This document shows, piece by piece, positions 36,171 through 45,512 of a stretch of DNA of 64,000 nt. Numbering within the stretch: position 1 is the stretch's first letter; each line of letters opens with the position of its first letter. The notes beneath the pieces are model-generated. The model ran no database searches. It was not told where the DNA came from and saw only the letters and a list, made by a program, of their open reading frames with translations. Position numbers and translations under genes: made by a program. Source of the DNA: Oscillospiraceae bacterium (GTDB taxonomy: Bacteria > Bacillota > Clostridia > Oscillospirales > CAG-272); the NCBI GenBank assembly GCA_015063305.1, contig SVUJ01000011.1, positions 1-64,000 of the forward strand, in the 5' to 3' direction.

Positions 36171-36216
36171 TTTTTCACAGTATCCCAAATAATAAATACG
36201 TGAAGGTAAGTTTAAA

Positions 36217-37548
36217 ATGGAAGAACAACTCACAAGAAAGCTCCCCTTTTCTCTTATAGCCGAGCAATCTCTGCTGGGCGCTATACTCGTTGACCCCGAT
36301 GCGCTCAACGATATAGCCGATACCCTCTCGGCTACAGATTTCTATCTCACCGAGCATTCGCAGATATACACCGCTATGCACGAGCTCTTTCTGGCGAACA
36401 AGGAGATAGATATCGTAACGCTGATAGATATGCTCGTGATGAAGGGGATATACAGTAAGTCGGGCGGACAGGACTATATAAAAACTCTCTGTCAGACCGT
36501 TCCCAACGCGCTCAATATAAAGGATTACGCCGCGATAGTAAAGCAGAAGAGTCTGCTTCGTCAGCTTATCGAGGTCTGCTCGGATATATCCGACACGGCG
36601 TACAGCGAGGAAAGCTCTGCGGGTGAGGTGATAGATTACGCCGAGAGCCGCATATTTGATATCGCTCAGGGGCGCGACACAAAGAATTTCAGACATATAC
36701 GCGAGGTCATAGGGGAGGTATATAAAAATCTTCATACTATGGCTATCGAGGGTGAGTCGGCGCAGGGCACGAAAACAGGATTTTCGGGGCTCGACAACGT
36801 ACTTGCGGGTATGGGCAACTCCGACCTTATACTTATAGGAGCGCGTCCCGGTATGGGTAAGACCTCGTTTGCGCTCAATATAGCTACTAACGTGGCGCTC
36901 CAGACTAAGAAAAAGGTCTGCCTTTTCTCGCTTGAGATGTCGGCGGAGCAGCTCGTTTCCCGTGTTATATCGAGTGAGGCTATGGTAGACAGCTATGCTC
37001 TGCGAACAGGTAAGCTCGACAATAAGCAGTGGGACGATATAGCCGCCGCGACCTCAAAGCTCGCGGGCTGTGATATCCTCATAGACGACACCTCGGGAAT
37101 ATCGGTCACGGGTATGAAATCAAAGCTCAGACGTATACAGAACCTCGGACTTGTCGTTATAGACTACCTTCAGCTTATGCAGAGCGACAGAAGGAGCGAC
37201 AACCGAGTGAACGAGGTTGCCGATATATCCAGAGCGCTCAAGATAATGGCTAAGGAGCTCAACGTTCCCGTCATATGCTGCGCTCAGCTCTCTCGTGGAC
37301 CCGAATCGAGAACCGATAAGCGTCCTATGCTTTCCGACCTTCGTGACTCGGGAGCTATCGAGCAGGACGCAGATACGGTAATATTCCTCTACAGAGATGA
37401 GTACTATAAGACCGAGGGCAATCAGGACGAAGGCAATATCGCCGAGATAATAATCGCCAAGAACCGTCACGGCTCTACGGGCAACGTAAAGATGGGCTGG
37501 ATAGGAAGATTTACCAAGTTCAGAACACTTGCAAATGAGGTTCAATAA
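36217..37548 (+). CDS. dnaB: Replicative DNA helicase DnaB
   Basis: A 443-residue helicase (DnaC in Bacillus naming). The N-terminal primase-binding domain begins LPFSLIAEQSLLGAILVDPD. The RecA-like ATPase has Walker A GARPGMGKTSFALN (about 208-221), SLEMSAEQLVSRV, Walker B-type LVVIDYLQLM (about 310-319) and an Arg finger region LRDSGAIEQDADTVIFLYRD. It unwinds DNA at the fork as a hexamer. No intein is seen. Confidence 0.96.
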   Translation: MEEQLTRKLPFSLIAEQSLLGAILVDPDALNDIADTLSATDFYLTEHSQIYTAMHELFLANKEIDIVTLIDMLVMKGIYSKSGGQDYIKTLCQTVPNALNIKDYAAIVKQKSLLRQLIEVCSDISDTAYSEESSAGEVIDYAESRIFDIAQGRDTKNFRHIREVIGEVYKNLHTMAIEGESAQGTKTGFSGLDNVLAGMGNSDLILIGARPGMGKTSFALNIATNVALQTKKKVCLFSLEMSAEQLVSRVISSEAMVDSYALRTGKLDNKQWDDIAAATSKLAGCDILIDDTSGISVTGMKSKLRRIQNLGLVVIDYLQLMQSDRRSDNRVNEVADISRALKIMAKELNVPVICCAQLSRGPESRTDKRPMLSDLRDSGAIEQDADTVIFLYRDEYYKTEGNQDEGNIAEIIIAKNRHGSTGNVKMGWIGRFTKFRTLANEVQ

Positions 37549-37583
37549 TAGCTCTCTATATTTAAGAGGTTTATAATTTACAA

Positions 37584-38981
37584 ATGGAAGATCAAAAGAA
37601 ATTTTACTCTTTGCCAAAGGGATTTACCCTTCCCCACACGCTCTCGGGACTTCCCGAGGACGCGTCTATACTCGTCGGATTTTCGGGCGGTGCTGATTCC
37701 TCGGCGCTTCTCCATATGCTGTCCTTATACGGTAAGGCTACGGGCGCTAAGATATACGCCGCGCATATCAATCACGGTATCAGAGGCGCTGAGGCTGACA
37801 GAGATGAGGAATTTTGCCGAAATACGGCAAAAAAATACGGAGCGGAGTTTTTCTCGCTCAGAGCAGACGTCCCCGCGATAGCCAAGGAGCGTCAAAGAAG
37901 CGTTGAAACCGCCGCGCGCGAGGTCAGATACGAATATTTTTCAAAAATAATGCGTGAAAATAATATCGGTATACTCTGCGTTGCGCATAACGCCGACGAT
38001 AATTTTGAAACGATACTCTTCAATATCTCCCGCGGAAGCGGTCTTTCGGGTGTCTGCGGTATTCCCAGAACTCGTGACTTTGAGGGCGGAATAATAGTTC
38101 GCCCGATTTTGGAAATGAGCAAATCTGACATAATCGAATACTGTGGGGAGAATAATATTGAATACGTGACCGACAGCACAAACGTGGATAACGATTACAC
38201 TCGAAACCGCATAAGGAATCTCGTTATCCCGGAGCTCAAGGCTATATGCCCGGGCGCTGAGCACGCCGCGGCAAGACTTTCGGAAAATCTGAGAGCTGAT
38301 GCTCTCTGCCTTGACAGTATGGCTGCCTGGTTCTTAGAGGAAACAAGACAGGGCTTTTCAATAGAAGCCGAGAAGATAAACGGCTCGCCCTCGGCGGTGA
38401 CCACAAGAGCGATAATGACTATGTTCAAAGAGGTGTCGGACGGTGTGGATATCGAATATCCGCACGTAAAGGCGATCCTCACGCTCTGCCACAAATCAGT
38501 TCCCCATTCGTCGCTCGACCTTCCCGCGGGAGTCCGCGCGGTCATAGAGAACGGTCGCCTTTGCTTCACAAAGGACGCGCCCGCGCAAAAAAATATCCCC
38601 TCAGAGAAATTTTGTATCGCTATTTGTGAGGAAGTGACCCCCATTTCGCAAATTCGGGGCGAAATAGTCACACAAAAGATACAAAAGGGTGAGAATATTT
38701 ACAAAAAATCAATGAAGTTATTTATTGATTCTGATAAAATAATAGGTAAATTGTCGGTGAGAAATCGCTTGCCCGGAGATAAGATAAGAATGAATTCTAT
38801 GGGCAAGCGCATCAAAAAAATGATGTGCGACAAGAAAATAGACTGTCAGCTCCGTCCGAGGATACCGATGATATGCGACGACAGCGGAATTATTGCCGTG
38901 CCCTTCCTCGGTACGAGGGACGGATATACCGCTAACAGCTCCTCGGAGAATATAATCTCTATAGAGCTTAAATTATTTTGA
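37584..38981 (+). CDS. tilS: tRNA(Ile)-lysidine synthetase
   Basis: A 465-residue enzyme that changes C34 of tRNA-Ile(CAU) to lysidine. The PP-loop is VGFSGGADSSALLHM (about 32-46). AHINHGIRGAEADRDEEFC and STNVDNDYTRNRIRN (about 198-212) are diagnostic. The C-terminal TilS domains follow. It starts the tilS-hpt-ftsH cluster, 35 bp after dnaB. The ribosome site (AAGAGG) is rather far from the ATG, suggesting modest expression. Confidence 0.94.
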   Translation: MEDQKKFYSLPKGFTLPHTLSGLPEDASILVGFSGGADSSALLHMLSLYGKATGAKIYAAHINHGIRGAEADRDEEFCRNTAKKYGAEFFSLRADVPAIAKERQRSVETAAREVRYEYFSKIMRENNIGILCVAHNADDNFETILFNISRGSGLSGVCGIPRTRDFEGGIIVRPILEMSKSDIIEYCGENNIEYVTDSTNVDNDYTRNRIRNLVIPELKAICPGAEHAAARLSENLRADALCLDSMAAWFLEETRQGFSIEAEKINGSPSAVTTRAIMTMFKEVSDGVDIEYPHVKAILTLCHKSVPHSSLDLPAGVRAVIENGRLCFTKDAPAQKNIPSEKFCIAICEEVTPISQIRGEIVTQKIQKGENIYKKSMKLFIDSDKIIGKLSVRNRLPGDKIRMNSMGKRIKKMMCDKKIDCQLRPRIPMICDDSGIIAVPFLGTRDGYTANSSSENIISIELKLF

Positions 38982-39009
38982 CGTTTGAAGAAAAGAAAGG
39001 ATAACCACC

Positions 39010-39558
39010 ATGCTTCAGGATATCGAATACACCTTAGTGTCCCAAAAGGAAATAGAAGAAATAGTAACAAAGATCGCAGATCAGATAAACGCCGATTACG
39101 CAAACAGCCCAAAAAAGCTGGTCCTTATCTGCATACTCAAGGGCTCGGTAATGTTCACCTCCGAGCTTATGAAAAAAATAAACCTTCCCGTGGAGATGGA
39201 CTTTATGAAGGTGTCCTCTTACGGTTCGCAAACAACCTCGTCGGGTATAATCAATATACATATCGACATTAAGAGAGATGATATCTCAGATGTGGATTTC
39301 ATTATCATCGAGGACATAATAGACAGCGGAAGGACTCTGTCACATCTGGTCAAGTATTTGTCCGAGAAGGGAGCTAACAGTGTAAAGACCTGTACTATGC
39401 TGGATAAGCCGTCGCGCCGCACGGTAGACTTCGTCCCCGATTATTGCGGAAGGCAGATCCCCGATAAATTTGTGGTGGGCTTTGGTCTTGACTACAACGA
39501 AAAATACCGTAACCTCCCCTTCGTAGGCGTTCTCAAGCCTGAGGTCTACGGCGGCTGA
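39010..39558 (+). CDS. hpt: Hypoxanthine-guanine phosphoribosyltransferase
   Basis: A 182-residue purine salvage enzyme. The PRPP-binding motif is FIIIEDIIDSGRTLSHL (about 97-113). LVLICILKGSVMF and the RNLPFVGVLKPEVY tail are typical. AAAGGA precedes the ATG. In Bacillus the Hpt/TilS pair also controls ftsH expression; the same gene order here makes this possible. Confidence 0.95.
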   Translation: MLQDIEYTLVSQKEIEEIVTKIADQINADYANSPKKLVLICILKGSVMFTSELMKKINLPVEMDFMKVSSYGSQTTSSGIINIHIDIKRDDISDVDFIIIEDIIDSGRTLSHLVKYLSEKGANSVKTCTMLDKPSRRTVDFVPDYCGRQIPDKFVVGFGLDYNEKYRNLPFVGVLKPEVYGG

Positions 39559-39591
39559 CATAACACACTTCTTCAGAAAGGCAACTTTTAA

Positions 39592-41679
39592 ATGAAAAAA
39601 AACAACTTCAAGGTGCTGCTTTCCTATGCAGTGATGATAATTATAGTATTTGCGGTGATAGCGCTGGTACTCAATAAGGATAAAGCCGAACCGATACAGT
39701 ACGGCGACGTTTTGAATTATTTTGAGAAGGACGCCGTTGTCGAATTCACCGTGGATAAGGACGACCTGCTCGAGATGAAGGTCTACGTTCTCGACTCTGA
39801 CGGAAATCTCCCGACAGATGAGAGCGGCAACCCCCTCTCGGACACAAAAACCGTATATTATCAGCTCCGCGACCTCGAAAGCTTCAGAGCGGATTGCTCA
39901 CAGTATTACACAGGTCCGAACAGAAATGCAAATCTCTCGGCAAACTTTGAGTTTGAGCCGCAGACCACGCTTCCCTGGTGGGTGGCATTCCTTCCCTACC
40001 TCATCGTTATAATCCTTATCGTTGTGGTATGGTTCGCATTCTCCAAGCAGTCGGGCGGAAGCTCGGGCGGCCCCGGAAAGCTCAACTCGTTCGGCAAGGC
40101 GAGAGTTAAAATGCCTACCGACGATAAAAACAAGGTCCTCTTTAAGGACGTTGCGGGAGCAGACGAGGAAAAGGAAGAGCTTGAGGAGGTAGTAGAATTC
40201 CTCAAAGACCCCTCAAAATTCATAAAGCTTGGCGCGAAGATCCCCCACGGTGTGCTTCTCGTGGGCCCTCCCGGAACGGGTAAGACACTGCTTGCTAAGG
40301 CAGTAGCGGGAGAAGCGGGAGTTCCCTTCTTCTCTATCTCGGGCTCGGATTTCGTTGAGATGTACGTCGGTGTCGGCGCGTCGCGCGTGAGAGACCTTTT
40401 CGAGAACGCGCGCAAAGCGCCCGCTTCGATAATATTTATAGACGAGATAGATGCGGTCGGACGCCACAGAGGCGCAGGCCTTGGCGGCGGACACGACGAG
40501 AGAGAGCAGACGCTTAACCAGCTCCTCGTTGAGATGGACGGCTTTGGCTCTCACGAGGGCATCATAGTTATCGCGGCAACAAACCGCCCCGATATACTCG
40601 ACCCCGCGCTTCTCCGCCCCGGACGTTTTGACCGTCAGATAACTGTCAACTACCCCGATATAAAGGGACGTGAGGAGATACTCAAGGTGCACGCCAAGAA
40701 CAAACCCCTTGAGGACGGCGTTGACCTTGCAAAGGTAGCGCAGACCACCGCAGGATTTACGGGTGCTGACCTTGCCAACCTGCTCAACGAGGCGGCTCTG
40801 CTCGCGTCAAGACGCGGAAAGACCCTCATAGGTATGGAGGATATCGAGGACGCCTTTATAAAGGTGATAGCAGGTCCTAAGAAGAAGTCCAGAACCATGA
40901 AGGAAAGAGAAAAGAAGAATACCGCATACCACGAGGCGGGACACGCGATAATCGCGCACAAGCTCCCTGCCCTCGATAAGGTGCGTCAGATATCTATAAT
41001 CCCCAGCGGAAAGGCGCTCGGATATACACTCAATCCGCCCGTGGAGGATAAGTTCAGCGTTTACAAGCAGGAGCTTAAGGATAAGATATCAATGCTTCTC
41101 GGCGGACGCGCCGCAGAGGAGATAATCTTCGGAGATATATCGGGCGGCGCTTCCAACGATATCGAACGCGCGACCGATATAGCAAAGAAGATGGTCACCC
41201 AGCTCGGTATGAGTGAGCTTCTCGGCCCGAGACGCTTCGGCTCGGGACACAGCGAGGTGTTCCTTGGCAGAGATTTTTCAAGCTCTCAGGACTACTCCGA
41301 GGAGATAGCCGCAACGATAGACAGCGAGATACACATCATAATCTCGGACGCGTATGACAGAGCGAAAAAGATACTCAGAGAGAATATCGACAAGCTCCAC
41401 TTCATAGCAGACTTCCTGCTCAAGAACGAGATAATGGACGGCGAGCAGTTCGAAGCGGCAATGGAGGGCAATCCCACGTTTGAGGAGCTTGAGGAGATGA
41501 CTGAGGCTAAGAAACGCCGCAGCCGCGAGGAAAACGACGAGCGCAGACGTAAGCTTGAGAGAGAAAAGCTTGAGCGCGAGGAGGCTGACGCCGAGGACAA
41601 AAAGGACGACGAGTCCAAAGAACCCTCGGAGGAGATAAAGAACACTCCCGACGACAGCGACGGACACGTTGATTTCTAA
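39592..41679 (+). CDS. ftsH: ATP-dependent zinc metalloprotease FtsH
   Basis: A 695-residue membrane-anchored AAA+ protease. Membrane helices at about 9-27 and 125-147 flank an outside domain. Walker A is [13 protein letters not shown] (about 223-235), Walker [19 protein letters not shown] region [20 protein letters not shown], and the zinc site HEAGH (about 446-450). The C-terminal tail is highly charged (long Lys/Arg/Glu/Asp run, about 640-690). It removes damaged and short-lived proteins. Confidence 0.96.
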   Translation: MKKNNFKVLLSYAVMIIIVFAVIALVLNKDKAEPIQYGDVLNYFEKDAVVEFTVDKDDLLEMKVYVLDSDGNLPTDESGNPLSDTKTVYYQLRDLESFRADCSQYYTGPNRNANLSANFEFEPQTTLPWWVAFLPYLIVIILIVVVWFAFSKQSGGSSGGPGKLNSFGKARVKMPTDDKNKVLFKDVAGADEEKEELEEVVEFLKDPSKFIKLGAKIPHGVLLVGPPGTGKTLLAKAVAGEAGVPFFSISGSDFVEMYVGVGASRVRDLFENARKAPASIIFIDEIDAVGRHRGAGLGGGHDEREQTLNQLLVEMDGFGSHEGIIVIAATNRPDILDPALLRPGRFDRQITVNYPDIKGREEILKVHAKNKPLEDGVDLAKVAQTTAGFTGADLANLLNEAALLASRRGKTLIGMEDIEDAFIKVIAGPKKKSRTMKEREKKNTAYHEAGHAIIAHKLPALDKVRQISIIPSGKALGYTLNPPVEDKFSVYKQELKDKISMLLGGRAAEEIIFGDISGGASNDIERATDIAKKMVTQLGMSELLGPRRFGSGHSEVFLGRDFSSSQDYSEEIAATIDSEIHIIISDAYDRAKKILRENIDKLHFIADFLLKNEIMDGEQFEAAMEGNPTFEELEEMTEAKKRRSREENDERRRKLEREKLEREEADAEDKKDDESKEPSEEIKNTPDDSDGHVDF

Positions 41680-41688
41680 TAAAAATAT

Positions 41689-41722
41689 AACGCTTCTGTG
41701 TCGATGACACAGAAGCGTTTTT
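41689..41722 (+). terminator. Terminator of ftsH
   Basis: A 14-bp perfect stem (AACGCTTCTGTGTC with GACACAGAAGCGTT), loop GAT, then TTTTT. Confidence 0.92.
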
Positions 41723-41792
41723 GGCTAATTATAGAAAGCCAAATACTAAAAGTGGATTACAAAACTGCTGTTGAGTAGTCCACCATAACGAT

Positions 41793-41927
41793 AGCCTTCC
41801 CCAGCGGGGGAAGGTGGCAGCCAACGAAGCGTAGCGAAGTTATTAGGCTGACGGATGAGGTGTCCTAAAAGCAAGGCAACTCCTCATCCACCACTCCGTG
41901 GTCCCCCTTCTCCCACAGGAGAAGGCT
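41793..41927. repeat. Palindromic MITE/REP-like element, family 1
   Basis: Left arm GCCTTCCCC-AGCG-GGGGAAGG then GGCAGCC; right arm CCACTCCGTGG and CCTTCTCCC-ACAG-GAGAAGG. The inner CTCATCC / GGATGAG segments also pair. It sits between ftsH and the convergent PAP2 gene. Confidence 0.75.
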
Positions 41928-41950
41928 TTAAGAAACCCTCAATAACATAA

Positions 41951-42607
41951 CTATTTTCTTGTAGTACCTCTTATATCCGAGTATAGCATAAAGCGGCAGA
42001 AGCGCTGCTCGGGATTTTTGTTCATCAGCTCGAAGAGCCAACGAACGGTAAAGACGGCGAGGACAGCGGCAACACCGCCCACGATCATACCGCCGATAAC
42101 GTCGCTGGGGTAGTGAACCATCAGGTAGTTTCTCGTTGCGCCCATAATGATAACGTAGAGCGCGGCGGGAGCTATCCATTTGGGCGAGCGCGTGAGCGCG
42201 ATAGCGGTCATACCCGCCATAGCGGAGGTAACGTGTCCCGAGGGGAAGGAGAATTTTCCCTGATGCGGCGCGCCTATGTATTGCCACCACGCGGCAAACT
42301 CGGCGTCTATGCTAAAGGGTCTTGGACGCGCAACCGCTTCCTTTATAATAAGATTGGTAAAGAGCGCGCCGAAAAGCACGGCAAAGATGATAGTGACACC
42401 TGTTTTTCTCGTCTTAGCGAAAAGAAGAAAGACTATCGCCACAAGGAAGCAGAAAATTCCGAGCTCGCCGATAAGGTCAAAGACTATTGCGATAGGGGTA
42501 AATATATTCCCTGCCGCCACGGCGAGGGAGTGATAAAAGCCAAGGATAGCGCGGTCAAATTCGGCAAAGAAGGTGTTCAACCAGCTTGCAAAAGCAGTAA
42601 GCTCCAT
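41951..42607 (-). CDS. PAP2-family membrane phosphatase
   Basis: A 218-residue protein with about five to six membrane helices. The three phosphatase motifs are present: KEAVARPRP (about 89-97), FPSGHVTSAMAG (about 121-132) and ATRNYLMVHYPSDVIGG (about 157-173). Relatives dephosphorylate undecaprenyl pyrophosphate or phosphatidic acid. Which substrate applies here cannot be read. Monocistronic with its own promoter. Confidence 0.9.
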   Translation of the reverse strand: MELTAFASWLNTFFAEFDRAILGFYHSLAVAAGNIFTPIAIVFDLIGELGIFCFLVAIVFLLFAKTRKTGVTIIFAVLFGALFTNLIIKEAVARPRPFSIDAEFAAWWQYIGAPHQGKFSFPSGHVTSAMAGMTAIALTRSPKWIAPAALYVIIMGATRNYLMVHYPSDVIGGMIVGGVAAVLAVFTVRWLFELMNKNPEQRFCRFMLYSDIRGTTRK

Positions 42608-42644
42608 AGTATATTCCTCTTTATAGATAGATTTTTACCTTAAT

Positions 42645-42673
42645 ATTATAACATATACAAAAGCGAGTTTCAA
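42645..42673 (-). promoter_or_regulatory. Promoter of the PAP2 gene
   Basis: In minus sense TTGAAA (42668-42673), 17 bp, TATAAT (42645-42650). Confidence 0.75.
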
Positions 42674-42806
42674 GAAATAATAGGGCATATAAGCGAATAA
42701 ATTAAAAAAATACGGGTAATAATATACAGGTAAAGATAAAAAAAGAGCGCAAAATATGCCATAACAGAAAATGTTGGAATAAAAAAGATATTTTTCAAAA
42801 AAAGGC

Positions 42807-42835
42807 TTGACAAGGGAGAACATTTCTGTTATAAT
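42807..42835 (+). promoter_or_regulatory. Consensus promoter of tRNA-Gln
   Basis: Perfect TTGACA (42807-42812) and TATAAT (42830-42835) with 17 bp between. The tRNA starts 12 bp after the -10 box. Confidence 0.92.
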
Positions 42836-42847
42836 ACCATTTGCTAT

Positions 42848-42923
42848 TGGGGCATCGCCAAGCGGTAAGGCAACGGACTCTGACTCCGTCATTACCTAGG
42901 TTCGAATCCTAGTGCCCCAGCCA
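42848..42923 (+). tRNA. tRNA-Gln (anticodon CTG), CCA encoded
   Basis: Acceptor TGGGGCA pairs with TGCCCCA. The anticodon arm is ACGGA-CTCTGAC-TCCGT with CTG at 34-36 and T33 present. The T arm is CTAGG-TTCGAAT-CCTAG. The discriminator G is followed by an encoded CCA. The tRNA reads CAG codons. It stands alone, with a consensus promoter and a terminator immediately after. Confidence 0.96.
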
Positions 42924-42959
42924 ACGCAAAGGACGCGGGTAGGCGTCCTTTTTGCGTTG
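42924..42959 (+). terminator. Terminator of tRNA-Gln, extended by a copy of the tRNA 3' end
   Basis: AACGCAAAGGACGC pairs with GCGTCCTTTTTGCGTT. The inverted repeat continues outward: AGTGCCCCAGCCAACGCAA at the tRNA end mirrors TTGCGTTGACTGGGGCACT up to 42970, so the tRNA acceptor is part of a much longer palindrome. Confidence 0.85.
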
Positions 42960-42961
42960 AC

Positions 42962-43336
42962 TGGGGCACTCGCCGCGTCATTGCTCGCTCTGCGTGTCCG
43001 CCTGTCATCCTTGAGCAAAGCCGCCCCGAAATTTCAATGATTTTCCCATCGGGATCCTTCGCTTCGCTCGAGGATGACACGATGGGAGGGAAGAATGACA
43101 ACGGGGCGGCGGTAGCGAAGGATCTCGGACACGCGGAATCAGGTTCGCATTCGCCGCGGGCGGCGGTAGGGGAGCGCCTTGGTGCTCCCGTTTTTTTTTG
43201 TTTGAGGTTTTTTCGGGAGGATGCAAGCATATTTCGCTTCGCTCAATGTCAAGTTTGCTCCGCAAACATTGCCCCTCCCCTACCATCAGGAAAGAGAGCG
43301 CAAATCACGGAGCGAAGCGGAGTTACCCTAGTGCCC
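42962..43336. repeat. Expanded tRNA-Gln-like repeat with an embedded family 2 element
   Basis: In order: TGGGGCACTCG (42962-42972, like the tRNA 5' acceptor), AGGTTCGCATTCG (43141-43153, like the T loop) and ACCCTAGTGCCC (43325-43336, like the 3' acceptor). Between the first two lies a family 2 palindrome (about 42997-43128: GCCGCCCC ... GGGGCGGC with TCGCTCGAGGATGAC), bordered by GCGTGTCCG and CGGACACGC. No gene is seen in this ~400 bp. Confidence 0.55.
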
Positions 43337-43372
43337 TAAACGACGACCAATGGTCGCCCCTACAAAAGATAC

Positions 43373-43401
43373 TTTACATTTCCGCAAAAGTATGCTATAA
43401 T
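43373..43401 (+). promoter_or_regulatory. Recurrent cassette promoter, copy 1
   Basis: TTTACA (43373-43378), 17 bp, TATAAT (43396-43401), with an extended TGC before the -10. It follows the repeat end CCCCTACAAAAGATAC. Confidence 0.85.
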
Positions 43402-43430
43402 AAACCCAGAAAGGCGGTGGTTTTAGGAAT

Positions 43431-44525
43431 ATGAAAAAAAGACAGATAGTAGGGGTAGCAATCGTTTTCTTTCTGATTACGCTCTCGTTGACACTTTTCT
43501 CTTGTGGACATAGTCACGAATGGGGAGAATGGAGCGTGATTGAACATGCTACATGCATATCCGAAGGGAAATGGGAGCGTATATGCGCTTGCGGTGAGAG
43601 AGATATAAAAATATTACAGCCTGTCGCTCATGCAAGTAATGATTGGATTGTTGATAAGGAAGCGACACTAAAAGAACCTGGTCAAAAACACCAAGTTTGC
43701 TCTGTTTGTAATCAATCGTTTAATCAAGAAACCATTCCAAGCATAACAGTAAATTCCTTACCAGCAATTACAGATACACACAAAGATCCATTCCGACCGA
43801 GATATGAATTAGCCAATTGCCGCAATCTTAAAGGAAAGCCTGTAGTTGTATTGATTTTTATTGATGACAATGAAAGCCATTGGACAAAAGATGAGATTTT
43901 AACATTCACTCACAAAGATGTTCTTGTAGCTTTGAATTATTTAGAGAAGAATGCAAGCAAGTGGGACGTGGACTTGGATTTTGTGATAGAAAGTTATTCA
44001 ACACCGGTTAATAATTACGAGATTAAGTACGAGGGAATTGTTAACCCCGATGTACTTAATGGCGATGCCACAACAAATGTTTTAAGCCACGCCGCCGCAG
44101 ATATTGGTTCTGTTACCAATTGGGAATTATATTCGTATTACAAATCAATATATCCAAATGATGATATTATTTTTCTAAATCTTTTGAATAAGCCCGGAAT
44201 TTCTTATTCCATACATTCTATCATGCCAGGAACCTATCAGTTTGCAGAACATTGCGTTATTTTTGCCGATTATTTAGGCGAAGTGTATCCGGATGGGGCG
44301 TGCGCCTCAACTATTGCTCATGAAATTTTGCACCAATTTGGCGCAGAAGACTATTATTCGTCCGACAGTCGAAAAAATTTGGCAATTCAAAAATATCCAA
44401 ACGATATTATGTTATGGGCAAATGATAATATAGAAAATAATTCTATCGGAGATTGTACGGCTTTTTCGGTTGGATGGACGGATGTTGTTCCTGAAGTTTG
44501 CTATAATCATAGATGGTGGGAATAA
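43431..44525 (+). CDS. Predicted lipoprotein zinc metallopeptidase
   Basis: A 364-residue secreted protein. The signal peptide ends at a lipobox (LFSC, Cys25). Two copies of a cysteine-containing surface repeat follow (HEWGEWSVIEHATC ... CACG, about 29-55, and a second ending CSVCN at about 90-93). The C-terminal part carries HEILH (297-301) followed by QFGAEDYY, a zinc-peptidase HExxH site. AT-rich codon use differs from the housekeeping genes. It has its own promoter and terminator. Target unknown; a cell-surface protease is likely. Confidence 0.72.
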   Translation: MKKRQIVGVAIVFFLITLSLTLFSCGHSHEWGEWSVIEHATCISEGKWERICACGERDIKILQPVAHASNDWIVDKEATLKEPGQKHQVCSVCNQSFNQETIPSITVNSLPAITDTHKDPFRPRYELANCRNLKGKPVVVLIFIDDNESHWTKDEILTFTHKDVLVALNYLEKNASKWDVDLDFVIESYSTPVNNYEIKYEGIVNPDVLNGDATTNVLSHAAADIGSVTNWELYSYYKSIYPNDDIIFLNLLNKPGISYSIHSIMPGTYQFAEHCVIFADYLGEVYPDGACASTIAHEILHQFGAEDYYSSDSRKNLAIQKYPNDIMLWANDNIENNSIGDCTAFSVGWTDVVPEVCYNHRWWE

Positions 44526-44563
44526 TATGATTCCATATGTCATCTAAAATGGTCACAAATCAC

Positions 44564-44599
44564 AACGCAAAGGACACCTTCGGGTGTCCTTTTTGCGTT
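44564..44599 (+). terminator. Recurrent cassette terminator, copy 1
   Basis: AACGCAAAGGACACC-TTCG-GGTGTCCTTTTTGCGTT. The 130 bp around it (44536-44667) are nearly repeated at 45446-45577. Confidence 0.88.
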
Positions 44600-44602
44600 G
44601 GC

Positions 44603-44743
44603 TGGGGCACTCGTCGCTTCGAGGCTTGCTCCGCAAGCGAAGCGACGCGGAATTAGGTTCGTATTCGACGTTCGGAGATCGACAAGCTTGCTTGTCAGGC
44701 GTAGAGCGTGCGAATTCTCGCCACAGGCGAGTACCCTAGTGCC
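44603..44743. repeat. Expanded tRNA-Gln-like repeat
   Basis: Contains TGGGGCACTCG (44603-44613), the hairpin GTCGCTTC...GAAGCGAC, TAGGTTCGTATTCG (44654-44667) and ACCCTAGTGCC (44733-44743) in tRNA order. About twice the length of a tRNA, with no anticodon arm that I can see. Confidence 0.5.
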
Positions 44744-44788
44744 TATCTATCACGGACAGTCGAGGACGCCTGTCCCTACAAAAGATAC

Positions 44789-44817
44789 TTTACATTTCTT
44801 GAAAAATGTGTTATAAT
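44789..44817 (+). promoter_or_regulatory. Recurrent cassette promoter, copy 2
   Basis: TTTACA (44789-44794), 17 bp, TATAAT (44812-44817), after CCCTACAAAAGATAC. Confidence 0.85.
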
Positions 44818-44899
44818 AACCTCAACAAATAATTTTTCAAAAACTTTTCTTGCATTTCCGTCCTCTTTCAGTATAATGGTGTTACCACCCGAAAGGAGA

Positions 44900-44932
44900 A
44901 TGAAAATGATGATGAAAGGCGGTAGAATCTGA
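44900..44932 (+). CDS. Possible 10-residue leader peptide
   Basis: An ATG with AAAGGAGA just upstream opens a frame MKMMMKGGRI and stops at TGA, which overlaps the next gene's ATG as TGATG. The ribosome site is better than the one of the gene that follows. Translation of this short frame probably delivers ribosomes to the membrane-protein start. It may have no function beyond coupling. Confidence 0.5.
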   Translation: MKMMMKGGRI

Positions 44933-45447
44933 TGAAATCAAAATCTAGAATATCAAATTATTTTTTTACATCCCTTAGAATATGGGCATCCGCATGGCTG
45001 GCGTTGTTGGTTTCACTTGTTCCGATGTTTATCTGGAGAGGAACTAACAATGAGTCGCCCGAAGTCGCGTTATATATTGAATATATCATCATGTCAATTT
45101 CTGGGTTGTTAGTTGGTTTTGTAATATTAACCCTATTTCAGTCAAGAGAGGATAGTAGCGAACGACTTAATTTTAAACAAAGTGTTATTACGGCTTGTTG
45201 CTCAGCGGGAATATATATTGGGATTTGGCTTATAGCATATTTAATCAATCATAATAATATATGGATTGCTGTTAACGGTTATTTTTTGAGTTGTGCATTT
45301 GGAGTAAATTCTGAAAATCGTCCAACCTTTCTTGCTTCTTTGTTTGCTGCATTGATTTTTGGAGCTGTGTATATTTGCGCTATTATTTTAGGAACAAAGA
45401 TAGCAAATCGCAGAAAAGCAAAATTTTTAAATGATCTGAAAAAATGA
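44932..45447 (+). CDS. Hypothetical four-helix membrane protein
   Basis: A 171-residue protein with hydrophobic segments at about 12-32, 45-65, 83-103 and 135-155, basic at both ends (KSKSRIS; ANRRKAKFLNDLKK). No family is recognised. Start ATG 44932 overlaps the stop of a short leader frame; AAAGGCGG is 8-14 bases upstream. AT-rich, own promoter and terminator. Confidence 0.65.
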   Translation: MKSKSRISNYFFTSLRIWASAWLALLVSLVPMFIWRGTNNESPEVALYIEYIIMSISGLLVGFVILTLFQSREDSSERLNFKQSVITACCSAGIYIGIWLIAYLINHNNIWIAVNGYFLSCAFGVNSENRPTFLASLFAALIFGAVYICAIILGTKIANRRKAKFLNDLKK

Positions 45448-45473
45448 TGTCATCTATTTCGGTCGCCAAACAC

Positions 45474-45509
45474 AACGCAAAGGACACCTTCGGGTGTCCT
45501 TTTTGCGTT
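45474..45509 (+). terminator. Recurrent cassette terminator, copy 2
   Basis: Same AACGCAAAGGACACC-TTCG-GGTGTCCTTTTTGCGTT hairpin as at 44564. Confidence 0.88.
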
Positions 45510-45512
45510 GGC

